Of a DNA stretch of 11,847 nt, positions 6,275-11,847 are shown one piece after another (positions within the stretch are counted from its first letter, which is position 1; each line of letters begins with the position of its first letter). A program made the position numbers and the translations under genes. This DNA comes from Thermoleophilaceae bacterium (GTDB lineage: Bacteria; Actinomycetota; Thermoleophilia; Solirubrobacterales; Thermoleophilaceae), in the NCBI GenBank assembly GCA_013696905.1, contig JACCXP010000228.1:1-11847 (forward strand), read 5' to 3'. The notes beneath the pieces are model-generated. The model was given only the letters and a program-made list of their open reading frames with translations, ran no database searches and was not told the origin of the DNA.

Positions 6275-6292
6275 AGACACACAGGAGCTTTT

Positions 6293-6565
6293 GTGGCAAA
6301 GCAGCGCGGCCGCCAACCAACGCGGAACAAGGACACCAAGCGGGGGGCGATCGGCGGACGGCGCAAGTCGTGCCAGTTCTGCCGCGACAAGGTCGACTTC
6401 GTGGACTACAAGGACATCGGCTCGCTGCGGCGTGCCGTCAGCGACAAGGGCAAGATCCGCTCCGGTCGCATCACGGGCGCGTGCCGTCGCCATCAGAACC
6501 AGCTCGCGACGGCGATCAAGCGCGCCAGAGAGCTCGGCTTCCTGCCGTATGTCGGAGCCCGCTAG
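6293..6565 (+). CDS. rpsR: 30S ribosomal protein bS18 (cysteine-containing, zinc-type)
   Basis: A 90-residue basic protein from GTG 6293, with AGGAG (6283-6287) 5 bases upstream. It carries the bS18 core (DFVDYKDIGSLRRAVSDKGKI, then RRHQNQLATAIKRARELGFLPY). Cysteines C27 and C30 (CQFC) together with C63 and H66 (ACRRH) make a complete CxxC...CxxH set, so this is the zinc-binding 'C+' form. Many bacteria hold a second, cysteine-free paralogue for zinc starvation, which is not in this window. The N-terminus is rich in Arg and Lys. bS18 assembles with bS6 on the 30S platform. Its TAG stop shares one base with the GTG start of rplI, implying coupled translation. Confidence 0.96.
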   Translation: MAKQRGRQPTRNKDTKRGAIGGRRKSCQFCRDKVDFVDYKDIGSLRRAVSDKGKIRSGRITGACRRHQNQLATAIKRARELGFLPYVGAR

Positions 6566-7014
6566 TGGCCCAGGCCATCCTGCTGCAGCCGGTTGAGGCG
6601 CTCGGGGACAAGGGCGAGGTCATCGATGTCTCGCCGGGCTACCTGAGGAACTATCTCGTCCCGCGCAAGCTGGCGCAGCCGGCGACGCCCGCCTCGATCG
6701 CCGAGGCGCAGCGACGGGTGGAGGCGGCGGCCCGGGCCGAGCGCGAGCAGGCCGAGCGGGCCCAGGAGAACGCGACGCTGCTCAACCGCACGGTGCTGAC
6801 GATCCCGCATGCGGCGGGCGACGACGGGCGCCTGTTCGGATCGGTCACTGCGGAGCAGATCGTGGATGCGATCAAGCAGGCGCGTGGGGTCAAGCTCGAC
6901 CGGCGCAAGGTCCACCTCGACCAGCCGATCCGCACGACCGGCACGCATATGGTGGCCGTCGAGGTGCACGACGGCGTGATGGCCGAGGTCAAGACGATCG
7001 TCACGCCGCAGTAG
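6565..7014 (+). CDS. rplI: 50S ribosomal protein bL9
   Basis: A 149-residue protein starting at GTG 6565, which shares its first base with the rpsR stop (TAGTG). GGAG at 6554-6557, 7 bases upstream, supports this. The N-terminal rRNA-binding domain has the bL9 signature ALGDKGEVIDVSPGYLRNYL. A long charged helix rich in Ala, Glu and Arg (about residues 45-78) is the familiar connecting rod, and a C-terminal domain follows (TIPHAAGDDGRLFGSVTAEQ through VEVHDGVMAEVKTIV). Length is standard. bL9 binds 23S rRNA near the L1 stalk and limits frameshifting. It is the last ribosomal gene of the cluster; a 59-base stretch leads to the dnaB ATG. Confidence 0.96.
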   Translation: MAQAILLQPVEALGDKGEVIDVSPGYLRNYLVPRKLAQPATPASIAEAQRRVEAAARAEREQAERAQENATLLNRTVLTIPHAAGDDGRLFGSVTAEQIVDAIKQARGVKLDRRKVHLDQPIRTTGTHMVAVEVHDGVMAEVKTIVTPQ

Positions 7015-7023
7015 CGGCCGCGC

Positions 7024-7060
7024 GTGCCGGCTCTCGCAGGCACCCCCCGCCGCAGCGGCG
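7024..7060 (+). other. Two small inverted repeats between rplI and dnaB
   Basis: GTGCC (7024-7028) can pair with GGCAC (7039-7043), and CGCCG (7048-7052) with CGGCG (7056-7060). Neither has a T-run. They could shape the leader of dnaB, which has no clear Shine-Dalgarno, or be chance in GC-rich sequence. Confidence 0.2.
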
Positions 7061-7073
7061 CTGGCCGGCGTTG

Positions 7074-10536
<3,463 letters not shown>

Positions 10537-10550
10537 GCGCCGCCGGCCGC

Positions 10551-11261
10551 TCAGCGCCAGCGCTCGAGCAGGTCCGCCTCGGCCACCTCGCGGATCGCCC
10601 GCGCGGGCGTCCCCATCACGACCGAGCGAGCGCTCACGTCGCGGGTGACGAGCGACCCGGCGGCGACGAACGCCTCCTCGCCCACCTCGATCCCGGGCAG
10701 CAGCAGGACGCCGGCGCCGACCCGGCAGGCGCGGCGCAGCGTGGCTCCCTGCAGCCGCTGCCCTCGCTCGTGACGGCCCATCGCGTTGTCGTTTGTCGTC
10801 ATCACTCGTGGAGCCACGAACACGTCGTCCTCGACGAGCGAGTAGGCGGTCAGGTAGCAGTCGGTCTGGATGCGCACGCGCGCGCCGATCGAGACGTCGT
10901 TGTCGATCGCGGAGCCGCGGCCCACCACCGACCCCTCGCCGAGCGAGGCGCGCTCGCGCACGTGGGCCTGGTCTCCGACCACCGCACGCGCTCCTACGCG
11001 TGCGCCCGCGAGCACGACCGCCGCTGCGCAGATCGTCGCCCCCTCGCCGACGACGAGCGCCGGTGGTAGCTCGCTCGAGGCCGTCGACTGAGGGCCCAGC
11101 GCGAGCGGCTTGCCGAGCACGGCGCCATCCTGGATGCGCGCGCCCTCGCCGACCACGGTCCCCTCGTGGACCACGACGTTCGCGCCGATCTCCACCGAGT
11201 CGGGGAGCGCGACACCGTCTCCGAGCAGCAGCCCCGGGGCGCGCTCAGACGAGCGCAGCAC
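10551..11261 (-). CDS. Left-handed beta-helix (hexapeptide-repeat) acyltransferase, WbpD/WxcM-like
   Basis: A 236-residue protein read leftward from GTG 11261. AGGAG at 11269-11273 (minus strand) lies 7 bases upstream and fixes the start; the frame is open for 33 more codons upstream, but those lie within the dehydrogenase gene. From about residue 10 to 215 there are isoleucine-patch hexapeptide repeats, such as SVEIGANVVV, GTVVGEGARI, ALVVGEGATI, SVVGRGSAI, DVSIGARVRI and IEVGEEAFVAAGS. A loop at about residues 150-165 (APRVMTTNDNAMG) and the following GATLRRACRVGAG match sugar N-acyltransferases such as WbpD and WxcM/QdtC, and MGTPARAI closes the helix. It is longer than WbpD (about 190), with extra N-terminal coils. 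Likely role: acyl-CoA-dependent acylation of an amino group on a nucleotide sugar. The overlap with the dehydrogenase gene supports a shared pathway. Confidence 0.86.
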   Translation of the reverse strand: MLRSSERAPGLLLGDGVALPDSVEIGANVVVHEGTVVGEGARIQDGAVLGKPLALGPQSTASSELPPALVVGEGATICAAAVVLAGARVGARAVVGDQAHVRERASLGEGSVVGRGSAIDNDVSIGARVRIQTDCYLTAYSLVEDDVFVAPRVMTTNDNAMGRHERGQRLQGATLRRACRVGAGVLLLPGIEVGEEAFVAAGSLVTRDVSARSVVMGTPARAIREVAEADLLERWR

Positions 11262-11847
11262 GGGAGCTCTCCTCGAGCGAGCGCTGGAGGGCCTCCAGCA
11301 CGCGCACGACCAGCAGTCCCTGCTCGCCACCAGAGCGCGACTCGGCGCCGTCGCGCACACGCTCGACGAAGTGCCGGCACTCGATCCGCAACGGCTCTTC
11401 GTTCGAGACGCGCGGACTCCACGCGTCCCCCGAGCGGGCGATGTACTCGCCGTAGGAGGAGAAGTCCTCGTCGAAGCCTTTGTCGTAGACGGTCACCTTG
11501 CGCTCGAGCTCCATGTCGTCGAAGGTCGCCATCTGCTTCGAGCCGACCACCGTCAGGCGGCGCTCCTTGTGCGGGTCGAGCCAGGACAGGTGGAGATGCG
11601 CGGCGATCCCGGACGGGAAGCGCAGGTAGCAGAAGACCACGTCTTCCACCCCCGCGCGCATGTAGCTCTCGCCGAACGCCTGCAGCTCGTGCGGCTCCTC
11701 CCCCGCGAGGCGCAGCACCACCGACACGTCGTGAGCGCCGAGCGACCACAGCGCGTTCTCGTCCTGGCGCAGCTGCCCGAGGTTGAGGCGGTTCGAGTAG
11801 AGATAGTGGATCCTGCCGAGCGCCCCGGAGTCCGCGAGCTCCTTGAT
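11245..11847 (-). CDS. Gfo/Idh/MocA-family sugar dehydrogenase, WbpB/WlbA-like (5' partial)
   Basis: The C-terminal 200 residues of a protein whose start, including the NAD-binding Rossmann domain, lies right of the window. The visible part begins IKELADSGALGRIHYLYSNR, the start of the substrate domain, and continues with LRQDENALW and GAHDVS, where His (visible residue 39) matches the catalytic position of the family. Later segments FPSGIAAHLHLSWLDPHKE, VVGSKQMATFDDME and PLRIECRHFVERVRDG are typical of dehydrogenases found beside DegT aminotransferases and WbpD-like acetyltransferases. WbpB/WlbA oxidises C3 of UDP-GlcNAcA on the way to 2,3-diacetamido uronic acids. Its stop lies 17 bases inside the acyltransferase gene, so the two are one transcription unit. 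The substrate is inferred from context, not proven. Confidence 0.87.
   Translation of the reverse strand: MKELADSGALGRIHYLYSNRLNLGQLRQDENALWSLGAHDVSVVLRLAGEEPHELQAFGESYMRAGVEDVVFCYLRFPSGIAAHLHLSWLDPHKERRLTVVGSKQMATFDDMELERKVTVYDKGFDEDFSSYGEYIARSGDAWSPRVSNEEPLRIECRHFVERVRDGAESRSGGEQGLLVVRVLEALQRSLEESSRAALV
11269..11273 (-). promoter_or_regulatory. Ribosome binding site of the acyltransferase gene, inside the dehydrogenase gene
   Basis: On the minus strand AGGAG precedes GTG 11261 by 7 bases. It decides this start over upstream in-frame codons and shows that the 17-base gene overlap is a designed junction. Confidence 0.65.

Noticed and set aside
11262..11360. Longer acyltransferase start at 11360
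   Set aside because: The added Cys/Trp/Arg-rich residues are dehydrogenase sequence read in another frame; GTG 11261 has a well-placed AGGAG.

Overview
The window is very GC-rich, nearly every base is coding, and starts are often GTG or TTG. Eight genes with recognised housekeeping or metabolic roles, several of them in the order rpsF-ssb-rpsR-rplI-dnaB-purA, point to a high-GC Gram-positive-type bacterium. The combination of a TreT-type trehalose synthase, an HtrA protease and a DnaC/DnaI-like loader beside dnaB makes me favour a deep actinobacterial lineage such as Thermoleophilia (Solirubrobacterales or Gaiellales). That placement is an inference from gene content and style, not from a marker search.

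Layout. (1) 3-914: 3' part of a HtrA/DegP-like serine protease with a PDZ domain. (2) 960-1349: a small RsbW-like ATPase-fold protein whose ATP-site motifs look eroded. (3) 1407-5225: a tight run of three glycosyltransferases: TreT-type GT4 trehalose synthase, GT20 trehalose-6-phosphate synthase (OtsA, 4-base overlap with treT), and a membrane GT2 of the HpnB/CrtQ type (7 bases after otsA). (4) 5252-10536: a core information-processing block: bS6, SSB, bS18, bL9, replicative helicase DnaB, a DnaC/DnaI-like helicase loader (4-base overlap with dnaB) and adenylosuccinate synthetase. (5) 10551-11847, minus strand: a left-handed beta-helix acyltransferase and, overlapping it by 17 bases, the 3' part of a Gfo/Idh/MocA sugar dehydrogenase. 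These look like the near end of a surface-sugar (amino-sugar) locus that converges on purA.

How the genes work together. The treT-otsA pair would supply trehalose or trehalose-6-phosphate by two routes, perhaps for osmotic or desiccation stress; no OtsB phosphatase is visible here. The rpsF-purA block is conserved chromosomal synteny (Bacillus subtilis has the parallel order rplI-dnaC[helicase]-purA). The minus-strand pair resembles the WbpB/WbpD steps of diacetamido-uronic acid synthesis.

Regulation. Starts fall into two styles: strong Shine-Dalgarno starts (treT, ssb, bS18, bL9, the acyltransferase) and two starts (rpsF, purA) with a -10-like hexamer exactly 8 bases upstream, suggesting leaderless transcripts. 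No gap exceeds 160 bases. I see no tRNA, rRNA, CRISPR array, insertion sequence, prophage gene or convincing new defence system. Most of this is an ordinary core-genome region. The points most worth a second look are the eroded RsbW-like protein, the coupled TreT-OtsA pair, the DnaC-like loader and the candidate leaderless starts.
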